Source: Prevotella sp. UBA5387
GTDB lineage: Bacteria; Bacteroidota; Bacteroidia; Bacteroidales; Bacteroidaceae
DNA: 23,208 bases
Reading direction: 5' to 3'
Assembly (NCBI GenBank): GCA_002407775.1
Contig: DHOP01000051.1
Location: 1 to 23,208, forward strand
Shown: one piece after another, positions 1 to 9,300 of the stretch
Numbering within the stretch: position 1 is the stretch's first letter
Layout: each line of letters starts with the position of its first letter
Position numbers and translations under genes: made by a program
Notes under the pieces: generated by a model
What the model saw: the letters and a program-made list of their open reading frames with translations, nothing else
The model's database searches: none
What the model was told of the DNA's origin: nothing

Positions 1-22
1 AAGTAAATTTAGGCATAGTCAA

Positions 23-112
23 ATGGCACCGCGATCAGATACTAAACGCGGTGCGATTCGGTACTTATCGCGTGCTGATTAGTACTCAATCGCAGTGCCA
101 TTAGTATCCTAT
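23..112. repeat. Imperfect long dyad built from degenerate 22-nt repeats
   Basis: Three degenerate 22-nt units lie head to tail at 47-68, 69-90 and 91-112. Each begins CGC and carries a GTGC core followed by ATT and GTA-like triplets. A partial fourth unit precedes them. The block is also dyad-symmetric: ATGGCACCGCGAT at 23-35 is the inverted partner of ATCGCAGTGCCAT at 89-101 (12 of 13 positions). An inner pair is TACT 40-43 with AGTA 81-84, and GCGAT 53-57 pairs with ATCGC 67-71. In - strand RNA the one outer mismatch becomes a G-U pair. It could be the 3' end or terminator of an off-window gene, a REP/MITE-like element or a structured RNA; the sequence alone does not decide. Confidence 0.5.
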
Positions 113-383
113 CACAACCGTAATCTGCTTTATCTAAAATTCGTTGAACTCACATTATTTAAGTCTGACAGAATTCTTTGTATTTCAACCTTTTCCCAGA
201 AACTTGTGTTTAGTTTCAAGATATTTTTTACGACTGAATAAGCCAGCAGATAAAAACATTGTATTGATACCTATTCAATAAATTATTTTCAACATTATCT
301 AATAGCCTGCCATTATTAAATAAGGTAAAAGCTCCTTTTTATGATTTTTTTTAGGAAATTAAAAAAATATCGGTACTTTTCCA

Positions 384-391
384 AATCTTTG
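384..391 (+). promoter_or_regulatory. Weak candidate -7 element for the glycan operon
   Basis: AATCTTTG matches five of the six fixed positions of the Bacteroidota -7 consensus TAnnTTTG. It would place transcription start near 398, giving a leader of about 64 nt that opens with the stem-loop at 407-427. I cannot see a TTTG -33 element at the usual 19-21-nt spacing (the DNA there is an A run), so this may be an activator-dependent promoter or a chance match. Confidence 0.3.
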
Positions 392-406
392 TAGTCTATA
401 AGAGTA

Positions 407-427
407 ATGCTGGCCAAAAGGCAGCAT
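407..427 (+). other. Stem-loop in the susC-like leader
   Basis: ATGCTG (407-412) plus CC (414-415) pairs with GG (420-421) plus CAGCAT (422-427). This gives eight base pairs with one bulged G at 413 and an AAAA tetraloop. It sits 34 nt before the start codon and just after the predicted transcription start. A hairpin at this position may stabilise the mRNA or be a regulatory contact for RNA or protein; there is no T tract, so it is not an intrinsic terminator. Confidence 0.5.
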
Positions 428-461
428 CCTATAACAATTAAAAACCTAAAAGAAAGAACTT

Positions 462-3400
462 ATGAAGCTACACTTAGATTTTAAAATCTATGTTCTTATG
501 TTGTTGCTTACTCTGTCAAGCCTTAGTGTCCAAGCACAGAGCCAGACCGTAAACATCAACGTAAAGAATGCGACACTTAAACACGTATTTAATATTATTG
601 AGAAACAGACTCCCTATCGTTTTTCTTATCGTACTGGCGTGATTGACAATCGCAGTGATGTGACCATTTCCAAGCAACAAGCAACCGTACCTACTGTATT
701 GAATTTGGCTTTCAAGGGACGCAATCTGAAGTATGACATTGTTTCATCCACCTCGATTGTGATCACTCGTGCAGAACAGGCCGCTGAGGCAAGTCGTCCA
801 GTTGCAGAGAAGAATTTCTCTGGATATATTAAAGATGATGCGGGTGAACCGATTATCGGAGCAACTATTCAAGACAAAGAGACCAATGCCATGACCATAA
901 CTGATGCTAATGGCTTTTTCACTATTAATACCCAGCAGGGTAACAAGTTGACCGTATCTTATATAGGCTTCAAAGATAAAGAGGTCCTGGCTAGCAATAA
1001 TATGGATGTCAAGATGTCTGAAGATACCAAAGCTATCGATGAAATCATCGTCGTTGGTTATGGTACAATGAAGAAAAGCGACATGACTGGTGCTATCTCT
1101 TCTGTTGATGTTGAAGATTTGGCCAAACGCACCACTACTAATCCTGCCGAAGCATTGCAGGGTAAAATTGCAGGTGTAAATATCACAAAGGCTGGTGGTA
1201 ACGCTGGCGCAGGTGTACAGGTGAAGATCCGTGGTGTCAAGACATTCGGTGACAACGAGCCTCTTTACATCATTGATGGTTTCCCCGGCGATATCAACAG
1301 TGTAAATCCTCAGGACATTCAGTCCATGGAAGTCCTCAAAGACGGTGCCGCTGCTGCAATCTACGGATCTGTGGCTGCCAATGGCGTTATTCTTGTCACA
1401 ACCAAGAATGGTAAAAAAGGTGACTTGAAAGTTGACTTCACATCTTATCTAAACTTTACTAGCATTGCCAAGAAATTGGATATGCTTAATGCTAGCGAAT
1501 ATCAGCAGGTGCATAAGATGATGTATAACAACTACAATGCACAATTCCCTAACAAACAAGTAACTCTCCCCGCATACATCAGTTCCAATACTGGCGTTGA
1601 CACAGACTGGCAGGACCAAGTAGAACGCAGTGGCCTAGCTCAGAACTATATGGTCAGCCTGCGTGGTGGTTCTGACAAGATGCTCTATTCCTTGTCTTTT
1701 AACCATGCTGATGAAAAGGGAATTTTCCAGGGTAACGACTTCAGACAGGACAATGCCCGCATGAAGATGCATACCAGCAAGGGAATTTTCGACTTTGATG
1801 CTAACATGAATTTCAAATACACTAAGAGTTATCAGCCACAATATTCCATCAAGGAAATGTACATGATCTCTCCTTTAGTTCCTGTTTATAACGATCAGGA
1901 GGAATACGGTTTCGGACTGACCAACTTTGACGGTCTCCCCAACAACCGTAACATTATGGCTGACAACTATTACCAGATGGCAAATACCAAAACATTCTAC
2001 ACGGATGCCAATATTGCCATTACAGCCAACCTAAGCAAATACCTGACCTTCAAGACTAGCTATTCTTACCGTGGCAAGCACGACCGTTCTGTGAATCATG
2101 CTCCAGACTATATTGCTGATATGAAGGCTAAGAATATTTACCCAATGAATACCGAAATGTCTGCCTATGGAGAAGAACAGGTATGGGACAATGTCCTCAA
2201 CTTCAACAAAACATTTGGAGAACACAGTATCAATGCAATGATTGGTACATCACTTACCTCTAGTAAATATACATGGAATTCGGTGAGCGTAGAAGGCAAG
2301 ACCATTATCTATAAGGTAGAGGATGGCAATCTTGTAACATCAGAAGTTCCGGCTGGTTTCCTCTCTTCTGATTTTAACACTATCAACGCTGGTTCTGGTG
2401 GTACATATAGCGGCAGTGGTACGAAATGGACTTACAATAGAGCTTCTTTCTTTGGACGTTTGAACTATAATTATGCCAACCGCTACCTCGTTCAACTCAC
2501 CGTACGTCGTGACGGTAGCTCAAAGTTCGGCGCTAACCGTCGTTGGGGTACTTTCCCATCACTCGCTCTTGGCTGGCGTATCACAGAAGAGCCATTCTTC
2601 CCCAAAGGAACTCCTATCAGCAATTTGAAGCTTCGTGCCAGCTGGGGACAATTGGGTAATGAGAATGCACTTGGCTACTATAGCTTCCTTGCTTTGATCA
2701 ATACCAACAACACCATGTATCAAGGTTATGTACGTGGAAATGGTAGTTCTGCTTGGACTGGAAGTATCGCACGCGGACTAGAGAACAGAGATTTGAAGTG
2801 GGAGACCACTGATACAAAGAATATCGGTGTTGACTTCGGATTCTTCAACAATCAATTGTCTGGATCAATCAACTACTACTACAACCAAACGCGTGATTTG
2901 CTCATCACCAAGGAATTGGCACCATCAACAGGTATCGAAAGCCCTGTGCTCAATGTTGGTAAGATGCGCAATGCAGGTATTGAGTTTGAGTTGAATTGGG
3001 CTGATAAGATGGGCGATCTCGACTACAACGTAGGCTTCAACCTCAGCACAGTCAACAATAAGGTTGTCGAGTTGTCAGATCCCAATCAAGTACTTTATGG
3101 CGAAGGTTTGAAGTATGGTTCTGAGCACTTCCCAACACAAACCAGAGTAGGAAAGCCCATCGGTGCTTTCTACCTCTACCAGGCAGACGGAATCTTCCAA
3201 TCAGATGCAGAAGTTAACAGCTACAAGAATTCTCTAGGCGAACTCATCCAACCTAAAGCAAAGGCCGGAGACATTCGTTTCAAAGATTTAGATGGCAACG
3301 GAGTCATTGACGAAAATGACAAAGCATATTCTGGTTCAGGTATTCCAACCTTGGAAATGAATCTCAATCTTGGCGCAACCTGGAAGGGAGTTGATTTCTC

Positions 3401-3839
3401 AATGGTTGTCGGTAGCGCATGGGGAAACAAGTTATACAATGGCAACAAATATTTCTATGAGGCCATGAACTCTGGTTCCAATATGTTGAAGTCCACTCTC
3501 AATGCCTGGACATCTACCAACACGAACACAAGCGTGCCACGTGCCGTTTACCAGGATCCTAACGGCAACTCCCGTGAATCTACACGATTCTTGGAGAACG
3601 GTGATTTCATTCGTCTGCGCCAAGTACAGCTAGGTTACACCCTGCCAACTGCTCTCACTAGCAAGATCTATATGGAAAAAGTTCGCTTCTATGTAAGTGG
3701 CGAGAACCTCTTGACTATCACAAGCTATGACGGAATTGATCCCGAATTCTCTCGTAACAGTGTTCTTAATACTGGTATTGACAAACTGATTTATCCATTC
3801 ACCCGTTCGTTTGCTGTCGGAGCACAGATCTCTTTCTAA
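462..3839 (+). CDS. susC: SusC-like TonB-dependent outer-membrane glycan transporter with STN domain
   Basis: This 1125-residue protein should form the outer-membrane beta-barrel that imports oligosaccharides with TonB energy, capped by the SusD-like lipoprotein encoded next. A Sec signal peptide covers about residues 1-25 (VQA then QS). An STN (secretin/TonB N-terminal) domain spans about 29-103, a carboxypeptidase-regulatory-like beta-sandwich about 119-188, the plug follows from about 205, and the barrel runs to the end with the usual terminal Phe. VVGYGT at 197-202 is the conserved stretch before the plug. STN domains are known in transducing transporters that signal to an anti-sigma factor, but no sigma/anti-sigma pair is visible here. 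It is the first gene of the operon, 45 nt ahead of susD. Substrate is unknown; the symbol denotes family only, not the starch system. Confidence 0.93.
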   Translation: MKLHLDFKIYVLMLLLTLSSLSVQAQSQTVNINVKNATLKHVFNIIEKQTPYRFSYRTGVIDNRSDVTISKQQATVPTVLNLAFKGRNLKYDIVSSTSIVITRAEQAAEASRPVAEKNFSGYIKDDAGEPIIGATIQDKETNAMTITDANGFFTINTQQGNKLTVSYIGFKDKEVLASNNMDVKMSEDTKAIDEIIVVGYGTMKKSDMTGAISSVDVEDLAKRTTTNPAEALQGKIAGVNITKAGGNAGAGVQVKIRGVKTFGDNEPLYIIDGFPGDINSVNPQDIQSMEVLKDGAAAAIYGSVAANGVILVTTKNGKKGDLKVDFTSYLNFTSIAKKLDMLNASEYQQVHKMMYNNYNAQFPNKQVTLPAYISSNTGVDTDWQDQVERSGLAQNYMVSLRGGSDKMLYSLSFNHADEKGIFQGNDFRQDNARMKMHTSKGIFDFDANMNFKYTKSYQPQYSIKEMYMISPLVPVYNDQEEYGFGLTNFDGLPNNRNIMADNYYQMANTKTFYTDANIAITANLSKYLTFKTSYSYRGKHDRSVNHAPDYIADMKAKNIYPMNTEMSAYGEEQVWDNVLNFNKTFGEHSINAMIGTSLTSSKYTWNSVSVEGKTIIYKVEDGNLVTSEVPAGFLSSDFNTINAGSGGTYSGSGTKWTYNRASFFGRLNYNYANRYLVQLTVRRDGSSKFGANRRWGTFPSLALGWRITEEPFFPKGTPISNLKLRASWGQLGNENALGYYSFLALINTNNTMYQGYVRGNGSSAWTGSIARGLENRDLKWETTDTKNIGVDFGFFNNQLSGSINYYYNQTRDLLITKELAPSTGIESPVLNVGKMRNAGIEFELNWADKMGDLDYNVGFNLSTVNNKVVELSDPNQVLYGEGLKYGSEHFPTQTRVGKPIGAFYLYQADGIFQSDAEVNSYKNSLGELIQPKAKAGDIRFKDLDGNGVIDENDKAYSGSGIPTLEMNLNLGATWKGVDFSMVVGSAWGNKLYNGNKYFYEAMNSGSNMLKSTLNAWTSTNTNTSVPRAVYQDPNGNSRESTRFLENGDFIRLRQVQLGYTLPTALTSKIYMEKVRFYVSGENLLTITSYDGIDPEFSRNSVLNTGIDKLIYPFTRSFAVGAQISF

Positions 3840-3884
3840 TGGGACAGAAGAAATCATACTAAAGAATTTATAAGAAATAGAAAA

Positions 3885-5417
3885 ATGAAACGAATTATAT
3901 ATATTCTCAGCTTATGCTTCACATTGGGTCTAAGCTCTTGTAACGATTATCTCACTGTTAATTCTCCGGATCAGCTTACCTCGGCTTCTTTCTGGAGAAG
4001 CAAGCAAGACGTGGAGTCGGCCTTGGCATCTGCTTATTCACAGATGTATATGATGCAATACAGCGATGATGAATGGAGCTTCTCAGAAGTGAAATGGCCT
4101 GTAGAAGGCTACCGTGGTGACGATGTCAACATGGGCAACGATGCCATGAACTATCCCAACTGGGTTGACCTTTACAATTTCACCTACACTAACGGTAACT
4201 CACAATTCAGTATGTACTGGAGTGGCTGCTATCGTGGTATCAGTTATGCAAACCAAATCATCGCTAAATTGGATGAAGTTCCTGAGGCAACACTCAATGC
4301 AACAGACAGGGCTCATCTTCTTGCCGAAGCTAAGTTCTTAAGAGGTTATTATCACATGATGCTCCTTCTCAATTGGGAAAACATTGTCATCCGTGACTCT
4401 TACATTACCTCTGGTGAGGCCTCCGCATTGGACAAGGCATTAGCCACAAGACCAGAGGCATGGGACTTTATCATCAAGGATCTGACAGATGCCACTACAC
4501 TGCCTCAGTCTTATGATGCCGACAACGTGGGACGTGCCACAAGTGGTGCCGCATACGCTTATCTCGGCTGGGCTTATCTCACCAGAGCTTCTGAGGAGAG
4601 CGCTCAAAAGACACAATATCTGACCAGCGCTGTAGATGCATTCAACAAAGTCACAGGTTATACCCTGGAAAAGAACTTTGCTGGATTGTTCAATGGATCT
4701 ATGAAGAACAACAAGGAATCTATCTTCGAGATGCAATTCTCACTGAGTGACGCCAACGGAGCTCTTTATCGTACTCAGCTTCATCGCTGGACTGGTTGTG
4801 CAGAGCTGATGGGATGGGACGAAATCCTACCTTCAAATGCTTTGATGAAAGCATTTATGGAAGAAGGACAGACTGCCACTACAGGTCTTTATGACTCTCG
4901 TCTCTATCAGTCTGTGTTCTATCAATGTGATTATTTCAATGATGGAACTGGCAAGGTATATGGCAAAAACTATGACGACTGGTTCAACACTGATGGAAAG
5001 GCTTATAATCGTCCTGCATTCAGAAAACTTATGCCCGCTACAATCGAGGGACTTGAACTTGACGAAAGTGACATCAATATTCCTCTCATGCGTTATGCCA
5101 ACGTTATGCTGATGAAAGCAGAGGCACTTAACGGTCTAGGTAGACCTACCGATGCTATTCCCTTGATCAATCAAGTAAGATCAGTACATGGAGATATGCC
5201 AGCAATGAAGGGTACGGATGCTACCGCTGTTCAGTCCCAGATTGAGCATGAACGAATGATCGAATTCCCATTGGAGAACCTCCGCTGGTATGACCTGAGA
5301 CGTTGGGGCAAGACTGACGCTGCTTTGAAAGCTGCAAGACGCACCGGTTTTGATAACAGCAAGTTGTTCTATCCTACTCCTCAAACCGAGTTGAACGCCA
5401 ATCCACTGGCTAAATAA
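3885..5417 (+). CDS. susD: SusD/RagB-like outer-membrane glycan-binding lipoprotein
   Basis: This 510-residue surface lipoprotein is the lid and ligand-binding partner of the SusC-like barrel. The N-terminus carries a lipoprotein signal with lipobox LSSC, so Cys19 should be lipidated. The SusD-like N-terminal region follows (YLTVNSPDQLTSASFW and AEAKFLRGYYHMMLL are typical). The C-terminal RagB/SusD signature includes LMKAEALNGLG, then the segment with ERMIEFPLENLRWYDLRRWG, where family members keep an E-R then W-DL-RW pattern. Length is normal for the family. It lies 45 nt after susC and 25 nt before the next gene, so it is surely cotranscribed. Ligand specificity cannot be read from the sequence. 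Confidence 0.93.
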   Translation: MKRIIYILSLCFTLGLSSCNDYLTVNSPDQLTSASFWRSKQDVESALASAYSQMYMMQYSDDEWSFSEVKWPVEGYRGDDVNMGNDAMNYPNWVDLYNFTYTNGNSQFSMYWSGCYRGISYANQIIAKLDEVPEATLNATDRAHLLAEAKFLRGYYHMMLLLNWENIVIRDSYITSGEASALDKALATRPEAWDFIIKDLTDATTLPQSYDADNVGRATSGAAYAYLGWAYLTRASEESAQKTQYLTSAVDAFNKVTGYTLEKNFAGLFNGSMKNNKESIFEMQFSLSDANGALYRTQLHRWTGCAELMGWDEILPSNALMKAFMEEGQTATTGLYDSRLYQSVFYQCDYFNDGTGKVYGKNYDDWFNTDGKAYNRPAFRKLMPATIEGLELDESDINIPLMRYANVMLMKAEALNGLGRPTDAIPLINQVRSVHGDMPAMKGTDATAVQSQIEHERMIEFPLENLRWYDLRRWGKTDAALKAARRTGFDNSKLFYPTPQTELNANPLAK

Positions 5418-5442
5418 TCGGTAATCCTTAACCACATCAGCC

Positions 5443-5721
5443 ATGCTTATAATTGTAGCAATCATGCTTTCTGGCATCCTCATAGGTGTCTTAATGCGAA
5501 AGCGAAACATCAAATGGATACAGTCATTAATTACATTATTGATTTGGTGTCTGCTGTTTCTTCTAGGCATTGAGGTCGGCCAGAATCGCAACATCATTGA
5601 AAACATTGGTCATCTGGGCTTGAGTGCCCTAGTGCTCTCGGTGTTTGGAGTGGTTGGCAGCGTGATTATGGCATGGTTGGTGTGGCTTTATACTCGTAGG
5701 CAGAAAGGAGACCGTTCATGA
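5443..5721 (+). CDS. lysO: LysO-family (DUF340) exporter, N-terminal half
   Basis: This 92-residue inner-membrane protein has three hydrophobic segments (about 2-15, 27-43, 60-83) and is almost entirely membrane. It resembles the first part of LysO (E. coli YbjE, a lysine exporter of about 299 residues). The family motif LLGIEVGQNRNII lies at about 40-52 and has a counterpart in the next protein (CVGITVGNDTNIL), consistent with two related halves. The stop overlaps the next start by 4 nt (ATGA), indicating translational coupling, and the summed length of 293 residues equals one full LysO. Split LysO genes are common in Bacteroidota, so this is unlikely to be a frameshift. What is odd is the position between susD and glycosidase genes. 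Lysine transport is the family function; transport of something else in this setting is conceivable. Confidence 0.75.
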   Translation: MLIIVAIMLSGILIGVLMRKRNIKWIQSLITLLIWCLLFLLGIEVGQNRNIIENIGHLGLSALVLSVFGVVGSVIMAWLVWLYTRRQKGDRS

Positions 5722-6323
5722 GAGGGAGTCTTATCATCCTTGGATTCTTTGCTCTTGGCATCCTACTGGGTGTTAATGGAAGCCTGCCTGCTGATTTACT
5801 GACTAGCAATATCAGTTTTTATGTGCTCTGTCTGTTGATGTTCTGCGTCGGGATAACTGTCGGCAATGACACCAATATTCTCAAAAGTCTTCGCAATCTG
5901 AATCCTGCCTTGGCCTCGCTACCTTTGATGACAATTCTTGGTACACTCATGGGGAGTTGCGTGGCATGCCTGTTCCTTTCTTCTGTGAAATTGACAGACT
6001 GTCTTGCCATTGGTTCTGGTATGGGGTATTACTCTTTGTCGAGTATCTTCATTACTGAGTATCGTGGAGCCGAACTGGGCACTACCGCATTACTGGCAAA
6101 CATCATCAGGGAGATTATTGCTCTCCTAGGCGCGCCACTATTGGCAAGATATTTTGGCAAGCTAGCCCCCATTTCCGTGGCAGGAGCCACATCAATGGAC
6201 ACCACATTGCCTATCATCACTCGATATTCCGGCCAACCTTATGTGATTGTATCCATTTACCATGGTGCTCTTTGTGACTTTAGTGTACCCTTCCTCGTAA
6301 CTTTCTTCTGCTCATTATCGTAA
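5718..6323 (+). CDS. lysO: LysO-family (DUF340) exporter, C-terminal half
   Basis: This 201-residue polytopic inner-membrane protein matches the larger part of LysO. It has about six hydrophobic segments, starting at residues 4-19 and 31-48. Recognisable family stretches are FCVGITVGND (about 42-51), LAIGSGMGYYSLSS (about 95-109, with GSGMGYYSLS the family hallmark), ANIIREIIALLGAPLLARY, and a C-terminal GGATSMD-like segment read here as AGATSMDTTLP. It should assemble with the 92-residue partner encoded just upstream to form one exporter. The start overlaps the partner stop by 4 nt, and the GH2 gene starts only 4 nt after its stop, so it sits inside the operon. LysO assignment is firm at family level; the physiological substrate is inferred from characterised homologues only. 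Confidence 0.8.
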   Translation: MRGSLIILGFFALGILLGVNGSLPADLLTSNISFYVLCLLMFCVGITVGNDTNILKSLRNLNPALASLPLMTILGTLMGSCVACLFLSSVKLTDCLAIGSGMGYYSLSSIFITEYRGAELGTTALLANIIREIIALLGAPLLARYFGKLAPISVAGATSMDTTLPIITRYSGQPYVIVSIYHGALCDFSVPFLVTFFCSLS

Positions 6324-6327
6324 CGCA

Positions 6328-9300
6328 ATGAAAAAAATCTATATCCTCCCACTTATCCTCTTCTTTTCAGGCCTTTCAGCTCTGGCCCAACAAGTTCCTT
6401 GGCAGGATGCCACTATCTCCGGAATAAACAGGCAGCCGATGAGTGCCCATTTCGTCCCTTATATCAACGAGTCAGCTGCTTTGAGACAGCTGACCCTCGG
6501 TGACGTAGAACGCTATGCGGTAAATCCTAGCGTTGAGAGGAGGATTTCGCTTGATGGTATCTGGAAGTTCTGTTATTGCAAGAATCCGAGTTCTGTACCA
6601 GAGCGTTTCTACCGCGATGGAATGGATGCGAGTGGATGGAGAGACATTAGAGTACCCGGAAGCTGGGAACTCCAGGGATTTGATGCGCCTATCTATACTG
6701 ACGAGTCGTATGCCTTCCCAGTTAATCCTCCTTATGTACCTTCTGACTATAATCCCGTAGGTTGTTATGTACGTGACTTCGATATGCCATCCTCATGGAA
6801 TGGAAATGATATCTTCTTGGACTTCGAAGGTGTGGAATCAGCATATTATGTGTGGCTGAATGGAACTATGATAGGCTATAGTGAAGACAGCCGCCTACCA
6901 GCCCACTTTGATGTGACATCTCATTTACGTCCAGGAAAGAATCGTCTCGCCGTACAAGTATTTCGCTACAGCGATGGGTCTTACTTGGAAGATCAAGACT
7001 TTTGGAGATATAGCGGCATAGAGAGAAGCGTATTCCTCCAGGCAAGACCAAAGTTCAGAGTCGCTGACTTTCGTCTGAATGCCGGTCTTACCAATGCCTA
7101 CAAAGATGGCAAACTTGATTTGACCTTCTCTGTAGCCAACCCTAAACTCAAGGGAAAGGTGGCTGTTCAAGTTCTGGATGCAAAAGGAAACGTAATGTTC
7201 CGTACCGAGCAAAGCATTCGGAGCAAAGCCGATAGTCTTTTCCAGATTCAGCGTGCACTACCCAATATTAAGCCGTGGAATGCTGAACAGCCTTACCTAT
7301 ATACACTAGTTGTCACAACATCGGATTCTCGAGGACATGTCCAAGAATCTTATACACATCCTTTTGGATTCCGTAACGTAGAAATGCATAACGGACAGAT
7401 GCTCGTCAATGGGATAGCCATCAAGATAAAAGGTGTGAATAGGCACGAACATAATAAAGACAACGGCCGTACAATCACTGTCGATGAGATGGTGAAGGAC
7501 ATTCAGCTCATGAAGCAGCTGAACATTAATGCCGTTCGCTGCTCACACTATCCTAACAGACCTGAGTGGTATGACTTGTGCAACCGTTATGGTTTTTACC
7601 TTGTCGATGAAGCCAATATTGAAAGTCATGGAATGATACATGCAACCACTGGGGAGCAGACACTTGCCAACAATCCAGAGTGGTTAGGTTCTTTCCACGA
7701 CAGGATGGGCAGAATGATTGCTCGTGACCGCAATTTCACGTCAGTGATTATCTGGTCATTAGGCAATGAGTCTGGCTATGGTAAATGGTTTGAATCCATC
7801 TATGATATGGCTAAGAAGACCGACCCAACACGTCCAGTGCAATATGAGGGTGGAGGTTACGAAGGTAAATCAGATATCTACTGTCCTATGTATGCCCGTA
7901 TTTGGGCACTTCGCAAGCATGTCAACCAGCGTGATGCTCGTCCTCTTATTCTCTGTGAATACGAACATGCTATGGGAAACAGCGAGGGAAACCTTCAGGA
8001 TTATTGGACACTCATAGATCAGTATGACCAGCTACAGGGTGGTTTTATCTGGGACTGGGTAGATCAGGCCTTTGCCAAAAAAGATGAACAGGGAAATAAT
8101 ATTTGGGCTTATGGTGGTGATATGGGCTTTGTGGGTGTCGTAAACGATTCTAATTTCTGCACAAATGGACTTGTTGCTGCGGACAGAACCCTCCATCCAC
8201 ATGCTTATGAGGTGGCCAAAGTATATCAGAATATTCATTTCAAGGCCGTACCATTTGCAACCAATGAAATACAGATATCCAACCGTTTTGATTTCTCTGG
8301 GCTTGAAAACGAAGAATTAGAGTGGGCTATCCTTGCCGATGGTGAGGAAATCCAACATGGCAAGATGGACTTTCCCAATATCAACCCACATGGTTCTGCT
8401 ATTGTAAAAATCCCCTTCTCACCCATCAAGGATGATGGACGCGAATATCTGTTGAACATGAAAGCCACATTGAAGCATTCTACAAGTATGCTTCCTTACG
8501 GCTTTGTTATTGCTCGCGAGCAGTTCCCGTTGTCACCTGAACCCTATGTCTATACCCCAAAACCAAAGTCAGGTCAGCCACTTCAGGTCACTGGTCAGAA
8601 GACACCCCAAGCAATCATTGAAGGCAATCAGTTTACGGTGAAGTTCTCACGCACCACAGGCAAGCTTGCCTCATTGATCTATAGTGGTGATGAAATGATT
8701 GAAGACGGATTGCAGCCCAACTTCTGGCGTGGATTGACTGACAATGATGTGTCGAACGGAACTGACGGACGTTGCGCTATCTGGAAAGATGTGCAGGGCG
8801 ATTTGGAATTGAAAGACTTCAATGTACAAGCTGCTAAAGATGGCCAATTAGTAACAGTGATTTCATCTTACGATATGAAGCGCCAGCAATCACAGTTGAC
8901 GATCACCTACGACATCACCCCCGATGGAGCGGTGAAAGTAACAATGCACTTTATGCCAGGTAGTCTTGAGTTGCCAGAAATGCCTCGTTTGGGAATGCGT
9001 ATGATACTCCCTGCCCGTTTCGATCAGATGAAATGGTACGGTAGAGGTCCGCAAGAGAATTATGCTGACCGCAAGACAGGTGCCCTCATTGGACAATACT
9101 CAGCCTCAGTCTGGGAACAATATCATCCTTATGTCAGAGCCCAAGAAACAGCCAACAAATGTGATGTGCGATGGGTATCCCTACAGGATCAGTCAGGAAA
9201 GGGATTGGTCGTCCGCGGACTGGAACCATTGAGCGTCAGCGCCTGGAATTTCCCTCAAGATGATATTCTCTATCGACCAGCCAAGATCGAGCACCACCAT

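Larger units (their letters stand above)
1..461. other. 461-nt non-coding region before the susC-like gene
   Basis: I see no supportable ORF on either strand. The left part (about 23-112) holds the imperfect dyad and 22-nt repeats listed separately. From about 113 to 380 the DNA is AT-rich with runs of T and A and no clear gene, RNA or operator. The last 80 nt hold a weak promoter-like element and a stem-loop, also listed separately. No ECF sigma factor, anti-sigma factor, hybrid two-component regulator or SusR-like gene is present, so the regulator of the downstream operon must be encoded outside the window. Confidence 0.6.

Noticed and set aside
23..112. Remnant CRISPR array
   Set aside because: The 22-nt units are degenerate and contiguous, with no spacers, and no cas gene is present.
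5181..5606. 141-codon ORF on the - strand across the end of susD and the LysO start
   Set aside because: It overlaps two confidently assigned + strand genes and shows no recognisable domain.
5443..6323. lysO as a frameshifted pseudogene
   Set aside because: The ORFs overlap by a clean ATGA, together have the full LysO length, and split LysO genes are common in Bacteroidota.
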